A DNA stretch of 64,000 nucleotides from CAG-115 sp051882595. Lineage in GTDB: Bacteria > Bacillota > Clostridia > Oscillospirales > Ruminococcaceae. A program made the translations under genes and the position numbers. The DNA lies in contig JBJESD010000013.1 in assembly GCA_051882595.1 (NCBI GenBank), positions 5,661 to 69,660 of the forward strand, given 5' to 3'. The notes under the pieces are model-generated. The model did no database searches, had not been told where the DNA came from, and saw only the letters and a list, made by a program, of their open reading frames with translations. This document shows positions 1-7,846 of the stretch, in pieces (positions within the stretch are counted from its first letter, which is position 1; each line of letters begins with the position of its first letter).

Positions 1-167
1 GCCTTTACAGCGCGTTCTCCATAGTATCTGTCTACGTTATCATCGGTTACGATGGCAGCCTTTCTGCTGCTGATAACGGAGGATATCAGCTCACCGCATT
101 TGTCAAGTAAGCCTTTATCTATATAAATGTCATAGCTTCTGCTTGCGTTTACCTTTATTGTCTGCAT
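1..167 (-). CDS. aroB: 3-dehydroquinate synthase, N-terminal part (cut by window edge)
   Basis: About 55 residues of the N-terminus are present and the rest lies outside the window. The translation starts MQTIKVNASRSYDIYIDKG and continues to a VTDDNVDRYYGE stretch, the typical first beta strand and NAD-binding edge of dehydroquinate synthase, which converts DAHP to 3-dehydroquinate in the shikimate pathway. ATG at 167-165 is preceded by an AGGAAAGGA ribosome site about 12 bases upstream and by a good minus-strand promoter at 214-242. The family call rests on this short N-terminal match, so it is good but not certain. Confidence 0.75.
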   Translation of the reverse strand, partial: MQTIKVNASRSYDIYIDKGLLDKCGELISSVISSRKAAIVTDDNVDRYYGERAVK

Positions 168-213
168 AGAAGTATATGGTTCCTTTCCTGTATAAAATGC
201 AATATGCTATATA

Positions 214-242
214 ATTGTAATCTATTTTGACGTAATTGTCAA
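214..242 (-). promoter_or_regulatory. Promoter for aroB
   Basis: On the minus strand TTGACA (242-237) and TACAAT (219-214) are separated by 17 bases, a near-consensus sigma-A promoter about 45 bases upstream of the aroB start. It is divergent from the leuC promoter. Confidence 0.7.
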
Positions 243-327
243 CAAGTAAAAGTATTATTTGTTAGTTTTAAATAAAGAAAACTGCAATTTAGCAATATAA
301 ATCGCTAAATTTTTTCTTATTTCCACT

Positions 328-355
328 TTACATCGAGTGAAAAAAATGATATAAT
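328..355 (+). promoter_or_regulatory. Promoter for the leuCD-GNAT-leuB operon
   Basis: TTTACA (328-333) and TATAAT (350-355) are spaced by 16 bases. The predicted leader is only about 40 nt, which leaves no room for a leucine T-box or attenuator, so any regulation should act at initiation. Confidence 0.7.
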
Positions 356-403
356 AATAATTGGATTAATAACGTTTGATAACGTAATTAAGGAGGAGCA
401 AAT

Positions 404-1666
404 ATGGGAATGACGATGACGCAGAAGATACTGGCAAGGCATGCAGGTCTTGATTACGTCACAGAGGGACAGCTTATCAAGGCTAAGCTTGACATGGTGC
501 TGGGCAACGATATTACAAGTCCTGTCGCTATCAATGAGTTTGAAAAGATTGGGTTTGACAGTGTTTTTGATAAAAGCAAAATTTCGCTTGTGATGGACCA
601 TTTCACTCCAAACAAGGATATAAAGGCCGCTTCTCAGTGCAAGCAGTGCCGCTGTTTTGCCGAAAAGTACGATATAGACAACTATTACGATGTCGGCGAG
701 GTTGGAATCGAGCACGCGCTTCTTCCAGAAAAGGGACTTGTCATCCCGTCGGACTGTGTTATCGGTGCGGACAGCCATACCTGTACATATGGCGCGCTGG
801 GTGCTTTTTCCACGGGTGTCGGCTCGACAGATATGGCGGCAGGCATGGCGACAGGCGAGGCTTGGTTCAAGGTGCCGTCCGCAATAAAGTTCAACCTTAC
901 CGGAAAGCTTCAGAAGTGGGTTTCGGGCAAGGATGTTATCCTGCACATCATCGGGATGATTGGTGTAGACGGCGCATTGTACCAGTCAATGGAATTTACA
1001 GGCGACGGCCTTAAGAGCCTCTCTATGGATGACAGGCTTTGCATGGCGAATATGGCTATTGAAGCAGGAGCGAAAAACGGCATATTTGAAGTGGATGACA
1101 TTACGCTTGATTACGTAAAAGGAAGAACAGACAGGACCTTTGAGGTTTTCACCGCCGACGCTGACGCGCATTACAACCGCATTATTGATATCGACCTCTC
1201 CGAGATACGTCCTACGGTTGCTTTTCCGCACCTGCCAGAGAACACAAAGACGATTGACGAGGCTGAAAAGCTGAACATCAAGATTGACCAGATAGTAATA
1301 GGAAGCTGCACAAACGGCAGATATTCCGACCTTGAAGCTGCGGCAGCAGTGGTAAAGGGCAAAAAGGTCGCCAAAGGCGTTCGCGCAATAGTTATTCCGG
1401 CAACCCAGCATATCTATCTTGAGGCACTGAGGAACGGTCTTCTTGAAACGTTTGTGGAGGCAGGAATGGTGGTTTCTGCACCGACCTGCGGACCGTGTCT
1501 TGGCGGTCACATGGGAATACTTGCGGCAGGCGAGAGGGCGGTTTCCACCACAAACCGCAACTTTGTGGGCAGAATGGGCGACACGACCTCGGAAGTATAT
1601 CTTGCAAGCCCTGCAATAGCTGCGGCAAGCGCACTTGTGGGCTATATCTGCGGCGTAAAGGAATAA
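404..1666 (+). CDS. leuC: 3-isopropylmalate dehydratase large subunit
   Basis: The 420-residue protein is the catalytic [4Fe-4S] subunit that isomerises 2-isopropylmalate to 3-isopropylmalate in leucine synthesis, working with LeuD. The aconitase-family GSCTNGR motif lies near residue 302 and supplies one cluster cysteine; the CGPCLGG motif near 362-365 supplies the other two. At 420 residues it is the compact form seen in Clostridia and archaea, not the ~470-residue enterobacterial form. An AAGGAGGAGC ribosome site lies just before ATG 404. It is first in an operon with leuD, 13 bases downstream. Confidence 0.97.
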   Translation: MGMTMTQKILARHAGLDYVTEGQLIKAKLDMVLGNDITSPVAINEFEKIGFDSVFDKSKISLVMDHFTPNKDIKAASQCKQCRCFAEKYDIDNYYDVGEVGIEHALLPEKGLVIPSDCVIGADSHTCTYGALGAFSTGVGSTDMAAGMATGEAWFKVPSAIKFNLTGKLQKWVSGKDVILHIIGMIGVDGALYQSMEFTGDGLKSLSMDDRLCMANMAIEAGAKNGIFEVDDITLDYVKGRTDRTFEVFTADADAHYNRIIDIDLSEIRPTVAFPHLPENTKTIDEAEKLNIKIDQIVIGSCTNGRYSDLEAAAAVVKGKKVAKGVRAIVIPATQHIYLEALRNGLLETFVEAGMVVSAPTCGPCLGGHMGILAAGERAVSTTNRNFVGRMGDTTSEVYLASPAIAAASALVGYICGVKE

Positions 1667-1679
1667 TGGAGGAGCTAAT

Positions 1680-2165
1680 ATGAATGCACATGGAACAGCG
1701 CATAAATACGGCGATAATGTTGATACCGATGTAATTATCCCTGCAAGATATCTCAATACATCGGACCATAAAGAGCTTGCCGCTCACTGTATGGAGGATA
1801 TCGACAAGGATTTCATCAACAAGATAAAAGAGGGCGACATCATAGTTGCGACGGAGAATTTCGGCTGCGGCAGTTCCCGTGAACACGCACCTATTGCCAT
1901 TAAGGCAAGCGGTATTTCCTGCGTTATCGCGTCCACATTCGCGCGTATCTTTTATCGAAACGCAATAAACATAGGTCTGCCGATACTTGAATGCAGCGAG
2001 GCAGCTAACGATATCGACGACCGGGATGAAATCTCGATTGATTTTGATACCGGCATAATCACAAACATCACAAAAGGAAAGACCTATAAGGCGCAGCCGT
2101 TTCCGGATTTTATAAAAGAAATAATCAACAAGGGCGGACTTCTTAAGTCCATCAAGGGTAAATAA
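1680..2165 (+). CDS. leuD: 3-isopropylmalate dehydratase small subunit
   Basis: The 161-residue swivelling-domain partner of LeuC completes isopropylmalate isomerase. The small-subunit signatures are visible: an early YGDNVDTDVIIPARY segment and the FGCGSSREHAP loop that positions the substrate near residue 65. Its length matches the compact LeuD partnered with a 420-residue LeuC. A GGAGG sits upstream of ATG 1680. The next gene begins two bases after the stop, implying translational coupling. Confidence 0.96.
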   Translation: MNAHGTAHKYGDNVDTDVIIPARYLNTSDHKELAAHCMEDIDKDFINKIKEGDIIVATENFGCGSSREHAPIAIKASGISCVIASTFARIFYRNAINIGLPILECSEAANDIDDRDEISIDFDTGIITNITKGKTYKAQPFPDFIKEIINKGGLLKSIKGK

Positions 2166-2166
2166 A

Positions 2167-2631
2167 GTGATATTGAACATTAAGAATGCAGTGCGTTCAC
2201 AGGCGGATGAAATATCGGATGTGCTTTTGTCCTGTCTCCCTGAGGACAGCGATAAATATAAAAGCTACGGCGAAAACTTTGCTTGCGAGTGCATAAAGGG
2301 CTCGCTGCTGACGGCAACGATAACCTGCGACAAAACAGTAAGAGGCTTTTGCGTATGCGAAAAGTCGCCCGTGCCGGACGGCTGCGAGATAACTGCATTG
2401 TATATCTCCGATGGTTTTCAAAGTATCGGGCTTGGCAGAAAGCTGCTTTCCCACTGCCTGAGAGAAATGAGGGCACAGAGAATGAAAACAGCCTTTTTGT
2501 GGCTTGATGAGCGCAACGAGCGCGCTGCTGCTTTTTTCAAAAAAATCGGTTTTGTACCGGACGGTAAACGCAGGGTTATGTTCGGTAATCCGGATAACTA
2601 TAACGAGCTGCGCTATCATATTGACATTTGA
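2167..2631 (+). CDS. GNAT-family N-acetyltransferase inside the leucine operon
   Basis: The 154-residue protein has the GNAT core: a beta strand ending in ITALYISDGFQSIGLGRKLL, which contains the Q/RxxGxG/A-type acetyl-CoA loop, and the ERNERAAAFFKKIGF motif typical of the C-terminal half. The substrate cannot be read from sequence. It starts with GTG at 2167, one base after the leuD stop codon, with a weak AAGGG upstream, and ends just before leuB. This placement shows co-transcription with leucine genes. An amino-acid-related or generic small-molecule acetylase is possible, but nothing in the protein shows a role in leucine synthesis. Confidence 0.8.
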   Translation: MILNIKNAVRSQADEISDVLLSCLPEDSDKYKSYGENFACECIKGSLLTATITCDKTVRGFCVCEKSPVPDGCEITALYISDGFQSIGLGRKLLSHCLREMRAQRMKTAFLWLDERNERAAAFFKKIGFVPDGKRRVMFGNPDNYNELRYHIDI

Positions 2632-2642
2632 GAGGAAAATGT

Positions 2643-3740
2643 ATGGAAAAGAATATTGCGGTGATAAAGGGCGACGGAATAGGTCCCGAAATCGTCACGG
2701 AGGCGATGAAGGTACTGGACAGCGTTGCAATGAAATTTGGTCACACATTCAATTACGAGCAGCTGCTTATGGGAGGCTGCTCCATAGACGCTTACGGCGT
2801 TCCGCTTACCGATGATACTATCGAGCGTTGCAAACGCTCCGATGCCGTTCTTATGGGCAGTATCGGCGGAGATACAACAAAATCCCCGTGGTATAAGCTG
2901 CCTGCAAATCTTCGTCCCGAGGCAGGTCTGCTGGGTATTCGCAAGGCGCTGGGCTTGTTTGCAAATCTTCGCCCGTGCGTGCTTTTTCCGCAGCTTAGCG
3001 GCGCTTGTCCGCTTAAGGAGGAAATCAGCTCTAAGGGCTTTGATATGCTAATAATGCGTGAGCTGACGGGCGGTCTGTATTTCGGTGAGCGCAGAACAGA
3101 GCCGATAAACGGGGTCGTTACAGCGATAGACACGCTTAAATACGACGAGAACGAGATTAGGCGCATAGCGATAAAGGCATTTGATGTTGCTATGCTGCGC
3201 AAGAAAAAGGTAACAAGTGTTGATAAGGCGAATGTGCTTGATTCCTCACGCCTGTGGAGAAAGGTTATAGCCGAGGTTGCCGAAAGCTATCCCGAGGTCA
3301 CTCTTGAGAATATGCTGGTGGACAACTGCGCTATGCAGCTTGTTAAGGACCCTGCACAGTTTGATGTTATGGTCACCGAGAATATGTTCGGCGATATCCT
3401 GTCGGACGAGGCTTCGATGATTACGGGCTCTATCGGAATGCTGCCATCTGCAAGCATGAACGAAACAAAGTTTGGTCTGTACGAGCCAAGCGGCGGCTCT
3501 GCTCCGGATATTGCAGGGCAGAACAGGGCAAATCCTATCGCGACAATTCTGTCTGCGGCTATGATGCTGCGATATTCGTTTGATATGACGGCTGAAGCAG
3601 ACGCTGTCGAGTCTGCCGTTGACAGCGTTCTCAACGCAGGATACAGAACAGGCGACATAATGTCCGAGGGTATGAAGCTGGTATCGTGCTCGGAAATGGG
3701 GGACAGGATAGCCGAGAGCATCAAAAATTCGATTTCGTAA
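2643..3740 (+). CDS. leuB: 3-isopropylmalate dehydrogenase
   Basis: The 365-residue protein carries out NAD-dependent oxidative decarboxylation of 3-isopropylmalate to 2-oxoisocaproate. It opens with MEKNIAVIKGDGIGPEIV, the beta-decarboxylating dehydrogenase signature, and has the substrate-binding LRP..GLLGIRKALGLFANLRP segment, the RELTGGLYFG loop and the metal/NAD segment DEASMITGSIGMLPSAS near residue 257. The ATG at 2643 is preferred over an upstream in-frame TTG at 2628 because GAGGAAA lies at the right distance. It is last in the leu operon. leuA and ilv genes are not in this window. Confidence 0.96.
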   Translation: MEKNIAVIKGDGIGPEIVTEAMKVLDSVAMKFGHTFNYEQLLMGGCSIDAYGVPLTDDTIERCKRSDAVLMGSIGGDTTKSPWYKLPANLRPEAGLLGIRKALGLFANLRPCVLFPQLSGACPLKEEISSKGFDMLIMRELTGGLYFGERRTEPINGVVTAIDTLKYDENEIRRIAIKAFDVAMLRKKKVTSVDKANVLDSSRLWRKVIAEVAESYPEVTLENMLVDNCAMQLVKDPAQFDVMVTENMFGDILSDEASMITGSIGMLPSASMNETKFGLYEPSGGSAPDIAGQNRANPIATILSAAMMLRYSFDMTAEADAVESAVDSVLNAGYRTGDIMSEGMKLVSCSEMGDRIAESIKNSIS

Positions 3741-3766
3741 TGCGGCGAGAGCCTTTTGATAGTCTA

Positions 3767-3794
3767 ATTGGGGGAAACCCGAGTTTTCCCCAAT
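3767..3794 (+). terminator. Hairpin after leuB, left flank of repeat copy 1
   Basis: ATTGGGGGAAA (3767-3777) and TTTTCCCCAAT (3784-3794) form an 11-pair stem with one wobble and a six-base loop. It has no long U tract of its own, being followed directly by the repeat core. Its sequence is nearly repeated at 3925-3949. Confidence 0.55.
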
Positions 3795-3924
3795 CAGGCT
3801 GTCGATAAACCGCCATCTGCGTCGTCAGCGCTGCATCGGCAGCCACAAAGGTTAGCCGTTGCAACGCTTTCTAGCATCTGACGGCTTCTCGACAGCCTGA
3901 GAGTTGACTTTTTCGATAAGCTGG
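3795..3924 (+). repeat. Structured intergenic repeat, copy 1 (core 3795-3899 plus 25-nt tail)
   Basis: The core begins CAGGCTGTCGA (3795-3805) and ends TCGACAGCCTG (3889-3899), an 11-pair perfect closing stem. Inside it a second stem pairs AGCG.TGCA..GGC with GCC..TGCA.CGCT, capped by AGCC-ACAAA-GGTT. A homologous core with the same length and layout lies at 38262-38365. Conserved unpaired words in both are ATCTGCGTCGTC and TTTCTAGCATCTG, and both have a 25-nt tail with a CTTTTTCGA motif before the right-hand hairpin. There is no credible open reading frame. It could be a small mobile or REP-like element or a 3' UTR RNA; the family is not recognised. Confidence 0.8.
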
Positions 3925-3949
3925 TGGGGGAAAACCGAGTTTTCCCCCA
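3925..3949 (+). terminator. Hairpin, right flank of repeat copy 1
   Basis: TGGGGGAAAA (3925-3934) pairs perfectly with TTTTCCCCCA (3940-3949) around a CCGAG loop. It matches the left-flank hairpin at 3767-3794 almost base for base, including the loop, so the two look like a duplicated stem-loop. It is followed by only a short TTTCTG tract. Confidence 0.5.
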
Positions 3950-4059
3950 TTTCTGTTGCGCAAACCGGCGAAAAATTTGCGCTATCAAAGCTAAAATGTA
4001 ATATAGCTTTGCTTTTTGTGAAAAAATTCGTATTATTTCACCAATTTTTGAAAAACAAC

Positions 4060-4088
4060 TTGCAATTAGATGAATTATCGGTTATAAT
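4060..4088 (+). promoter_or_regulatory. Promoter for glyA
   Basis: TTGCAA (4060-4065) and TATAAT (4083-4088) are separated by 17 bases. The leader is about 65 nt and contains a small AAACC/GGTTT hairpin but no recognised riboswitch. Confidence 0.65.
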
Positions 4089-4160
4089 AAATTTAGCTGT
4101 TTGGAAAACCTGACGGTTTTTGTGCTGTAAATATTTGTATTTCTGAAAGGAGTATCTGTA

Positions 4161-5411
4161 ATGTACAATGATTTATTGGATACTATCGGCTTCCTCGGTC
4201 AATATGATAAGGAAGTTGCCGACGCAATGGGTCTGGAGCTTGCGCGCCAGAAGAGAAACCTCGAGCTTATCGCAAGCGAGAATATCGTTTCTCCGGCAGT
4301 TATGGCTGCAATGGGCAGCGTACTTACCAACAAGTATGCCGAGGGTTATCCGGGAAAGAGATACTACGGCGGATGCGAGGATGTTGATATTGTAGAAACC
4401 ATCGCTATCGAGCGCGCAAAGAAGCTCTTCGGCGCTAAGTTTGCCAATGTTCAGGCACACTCCGGCGCACAGGCAAACACCGCTGTTTATGTTGCGCTTC
4501 TTCAGCCCGGCGATACAGTTATGGGCATGAGCCTCGCTCACGGCGGTCATCTTACACATGGTTCTCCTGTTAATATTTCCGGCAAAATCTATAACTTTGT
4601 TTCCTACGGAACAAACGATGATGGCTTTATCGACTACGAGGATTTGTATAAGCAGGCAAATAAGTGCAAGCCCAAGCTTATCGTAGCTGGCGCTTCGGCT
4701 TACCCCAGAGCTATTGATTTTGTAAAGCTGTCCTCTATCGCAAGAGCAGTCGGCGCATATCTTATGGTTGATATGGCTCATATTGCAGGTCTTGTTGCCG
4801 CAGGCGTACACGAGAGCCCTGTTCCTTATGCCGATATTGTAACAACCACCACTCACAAGACGCTCCGTGGTCCTCGCGGTGGTCTTATACTGACAAATAA
4901 TGAGTATCTCGCAAAGAAAATCGACTCTGCGATTTTCCCCGGCACTCAGGGCGGTCCCCTTATGCACGTCATTGCCGGAAAGGCTGTCTGCTTCGGCGAG
5001 GCGCTCAAGCCCGAGTTCAAGGCATACGGTGCTCAGATTGTCAAGAACGCAAAGGTTCTTGCAGATACACTGCTCGAAAAAGGCTTCAACCTTGTATCCG
5101 GCGGTACCGATAACCACCTTATGCTTGTTGACCTGCGTCCGTTCGGTATCACAGGCAAGGAGCTTCAGAACAACTGCGATGAGTGCTATATCACGCTCAA
5201 CAAGAACGCTATTCCCAACGACCCCCAGAAGCCTGCACTCACAAGCGGCGTAAGAATAGGTACTCCTGCCGTTACGACCAGAGGTCTTGTCGAGGACGAT
5301 ATGAAGGTTATCGGCGAGTGCATCTACCTTATCGCCAAGGATTTTGAGGGCAATAAGGAAAAGGTACGCGCAATGGTTACCGAGATTTGCAGCAAATATC
5401 CGCTTTACTAA
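4161..5411 (+). CDS. glyA: Serine hydroxymethyltransferase
   Basis: The 416-residue PLP enzyme interconverts serine and glycine and loads one-carbon units onto tetrahydrofolate. The N-terminal RNLELIASENIVSPAV signature and the TTTTHKTLRGPRGG motif are present, with the PLP lysine near residue 233, and the length is typical. ATG 4161 follows a GAAAGGAG ribosome site. prs begins 30 bases downstream in the same direction with its own Shine-Dalgarno, so glyA, prs and rarA are probably one unit linking glycine, one-carbon and PRPP supply. Confidence 0.97.
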   Translation: MYNDLLDTIGFLGQYDKEVADAMGLELARQKRNLELIASENIVSPAVMAAMGSVLTNKYAEGYPGKRYYGGCEDVDIVETIAIERAKKLFGAKFANVQAHSGAQANTAVYVALLQPGDTVMGMSLAHGGHLTHGSPVNISGKIYNFVSYGTNDDGFIDYEDLYKQANKCKPKLIVAGASAYPRAIDFVKLSSIARAVGAYLMVDMAHIAGLVAAGVHESPVPYADIVTTTTHKTLRGPRGGLILTNNEYLAKKIDSAIFPGTQGGPLMHVIAGKAVCFGEALKPEFKAYGAQIVKNAKVLADTLLEKGFNLVSGGTDNHLMLVDLRPFGITGKELQNNCDECYITLNKNAIPNDPQKPALTSGVRIGTPAVTTRGLVEDDMKVIGECIYLIAKDFEGNKEKVRAMVTEICSKYPLY

Positions 5412-5441
5412 TAAATCAGAACATATAAAGGAAGTACAGAG

Positions 5442-6593
5442 ATGACAAATATCAAGAATACCGAGGTTCTCTACAATAATTACAAATCGGTAGCGCCGCT
5501 CGGACTTATCGCTATGAACGGCACACAGGAGCTTGCCGCAAAGATCAACAGCTATCTTGAGAGATGGGCGGACAGAAACGGACAGGCACACGAGGATTTC
5601 ATGATAGAGTGCGAGTGTCCGCGTTTCCAGTCAGGCGATGCAAAGGGTATGATCAAGAGCACCGTCCGCGGAAAGGATCTGTTTATTCTTGTTGACGTAG
5701 GCAACTACAACTGCAAGTACAAGCTGTTTGGTCAGGAGAACTCTATGAGCCCCGACGACCATTACATGGATCTTATGAGGATCATTCAGGCAGCAAGCGG
5801 AAAGCCTCACCGTATCAATGTTATTATGCCGCTGCTTTACGGCGGAAGACAGCACCGCAGAAGCTACCGCGAGTCGCTCGACTGCGCAGTTGCGCTTCAG
5901 GAGCTGCAGAGAATGGGCGTTTCCAACGTTATCACCGTTGACGCTCACGACCCGAGGGTATGCAACGCAGTTCCGCTGATGGGCTTTGATAATATTATGC
6001 CGTCTTATCAGGTTCTCAAGTGTATGCTCAAGAACTATCCCGATATTGTGGTCGATAAGGAGCATTTTATGGTTGTCAGCCCGGACGAGGGCGCAATGAA
6101 CAGGAATATGTTCTACGCGTCCGTTATGGGAGTCGATCTCGGTATGTGCTATAAGCGCCGTGACTATTCCACTGTCGTAAACGGCAGAAACCCGATCGTT
6201 GCACACGAGTACCTCGGCACCAGCGTTCAGGGCAAGGATGTGTTCGTTGCCGATGATATCATTGCATCCGGCGAATCTATGCTGGATATTGCAAAGGACC
6301 TTAAGTCGCGCGGTGCAAAGAGAGTGTTCGCATATGCGACCTATGCTATCTTCACCAGTGGTCTTGACAGCTTTGACAAGGCTTATGCGGATGGACTTAT
6401 TGATGGTGTTCTTGGTACAAATCTGACATACCGCACTCCCGAGCTGCTTCAGAGAAAGTGGTTCAATGAGGTTGATGTTGCGAAGTATATTGCATATTTC
6501 ATCGCTTCTATCAACCACGATACATCAATCAGCAATGTCATTGATCCGCACGCAAAGATTAAGACGCTCCTTAATGAGCACAGAGGATTGTAA
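5442..6593 (+). CDS. prs: Ribose-phosphate pyrophosphokinase
   Basis: The 383-residue protein makes PRPP from ribose 5-phosphate and ATP for purine, pyrimidine, histidine and NAD synthesis. Visible are a LLYGGRQHRRSYRES loop, the VDAHDP motif and the PRPP-binding VFVADDIIASGESMLD motif near residue 268. It is longer than the ~315-residue classical enzyme and belongs to a divergent form common in Clostridia. An AAAGGAAG ribosome site precedes ATG 5442. The stop is two bases from the rarA start, which suggests tight coupling. Confidence 0.9.
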   Translation: MTNIKNTEVLYNNYKSVAPLGLIAMNGTQELAAKINSYLERWADRNGQAHEDFMIECECPRFQSGDAKGMIKSTVRGKDLFILVDVGNYNCKYKLFGQENSMSPDDHYMDLMRIIQAASGKPHRINVIMPLLYGGRQHRRSYRESLDCAVALQELQRMGVSNVITVDAHDPRVCNAVPLMGFDNIMPSYQVLKCMLKNYPDIVVDKEHFMVVSPDEGAMNRNMFYASVMGVDLGMCYKRRDYSTVVNGRNPIVAHEYLGTSVQGKDVFVADDIIASGESMLDIAKDLKSRGAKRVFAYATYAIFTSGLDSFDKAYADGLIDGVLGTNLTYRTPELLQRKWFNEVDVAKYIAYFIASINHDTSISNVIDPHAKIKTLLNEHRGL

Positions 6594-6595
6594 TT

Positions 6596-7846
6596 ATGCC
6601 TTTAGCAGACAGAATTCGCCCCACCACATTAGATGATGTAGTGGGGCAGTCCCATTTGATAGGATACAATAAACCTCTTACCAAGGTAATAGAGTCCGGC
6701 AGTATTCCGAACATGATATTCTACGGACCCTCCGGAGTGGGAAAGACCACCATAGCACGCATTATAGCAGACTCTGCGAATATGCGGCTTCACAAGCTTA
6801 ACGGAACCTCTGCATCAACTGCGGATATCAAGAGCATTGTCTCGGAGATTGATACCTTTTTCGGGAGCAGCGGTATCCTGCTGTACCTTGACGAGATACA
6901 GTACCTTAACAAAAAGCAGCAGCAGAGCCTGCTCGAGTACATTGAGGACGGCAGTATAACTCTGATAGCCTCAACGACCGAAAATCCCTATTTTTACATA
7001 TACAACGCCATTCTTTCGCGCAGCACGGTGTTTGAGTTCAAGCCCGTTGCTTCGCAAGAGCTTGAAAAGGCGATAAGACGCGGCTTTTCGATGCTTTCGG
7101 AAGAAAACGCTATCAGCTACGAGCTCGATGACGAGGCGGTTCGCTACATCAGCAAAGGCTGCGGAGGAGATGTCAGAAAAGCGCTTAACACCGTAGAGCT
7201 GTGCGCACTTACGGCGGAAAACGGAGCGATAACGCTGGAGCTTGCTCAGCAGCTGACTCAGCGAAGCAATATGCGCTACGACCGCGACGGCGATCAGCAT
7301 TACGACCTGCTGTCGGCTTTGCAGAAATCCATCCGCGGCTCGGATGAAAATGCGGCGATTCATTATGCGGCAAGACTTATTGCGGCAGGGGATATCATTT
7401 CTTTGTCGAGGCGGCTTCTCGTTATAGCCAGTGAGGATATAGGTCTTGCGTATCCGCAGGCTGTTCCTATCGTCAAGGCTTGTGTTGACAGTGCGCTGCA
7501 AATCGGACTTCCCGAAGCGAGGATACCGCTTGCCGAGGCGGTTATTCTTCTGGCAACCGCGCCTAAATCAAACAGCGCCTATAACGCGATCAATGCGGCT
7601 ATGACTGACATAGAAAACGGCGATATCGGCGATTTTCCGCGTCATCTGCAAAACGAGCATTGTGACGGAACAGACGCGGCAATTAAAGGTCAGCATTACC
7701 TGTATCCACACGATTACCCTGACCATTGGGTCAAGCAGCAGTACCTGCCGGATAATCTGAAAGACAGGGTATATTACCACTACGGCGACAACAAGCACGA
7801 AAAGGGCGCGATGGAATACTGGAAAAAAATCAAAAATCAGTCCTGA
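6596..7846 (+). CDS. rarA: Replication-associated recombination protein A (MgsA/RarA AAA+ ATPase)
   Basis: The 416-residue AAA+ ATPase resembles clamp-loader and RuvB subunits and acts at stalled replication forks. The order is an RPTTLDDVVGQSHL N-terminus, Walker A GPSGVGKTT near residue 45, Walker B LYLDEIQYLNK, the sensor-1 region STTENPYF, and the C-terminal tetramerisation region ending with an HYLYPHDYPDHWV motif characteristic of RarA. It follows prs by two bases. Its last 17 bases overlap the convergent S1-domain gene, with no terminator hairpin visible between them. Confidence 0.93.
   Translation: MPLADRIRPTTLDDVVGQSHLIGYNKPLTKVIESGSIPNMIFYGPSGVGKTTIARIIADSANMRLHKLNGTSASTADIKSIVSEIDTFFGSSGILLYLDEIQYLNKKQQQSLLEYIEDGSITLIASTTENPYFYIYNAILSRSTVFEFKPVASQELEKAIRRGFSMLSEENAISYELDDEAVRYISKGCGGDVRKALNTVELCALTAENGAITLELAQQLTQRSNMRYDRDGDQHYDLLSALQKSIRGSDENAAIHYAARLIAAGDIISLSRRLLVIASEDIGLAYPQAVPIVKACVDSALQIGLPEARIPLAEAVILLATAPKSNSAYNAINAAMTDIENGDIGDFPRHLQNEHCDGTDAAIKGQHYLYPHDYPDHWVKQQYLPDNLKDRVYYHYGDNKHEKGAMEYWKKIKNQS

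Noticed and set aside
4173..5591. Open frame of 472 codons opposite glyA and prs
   Set aside because: It lies exactly antisense to well-conserved enzymes, has no ribosome site and no family features.
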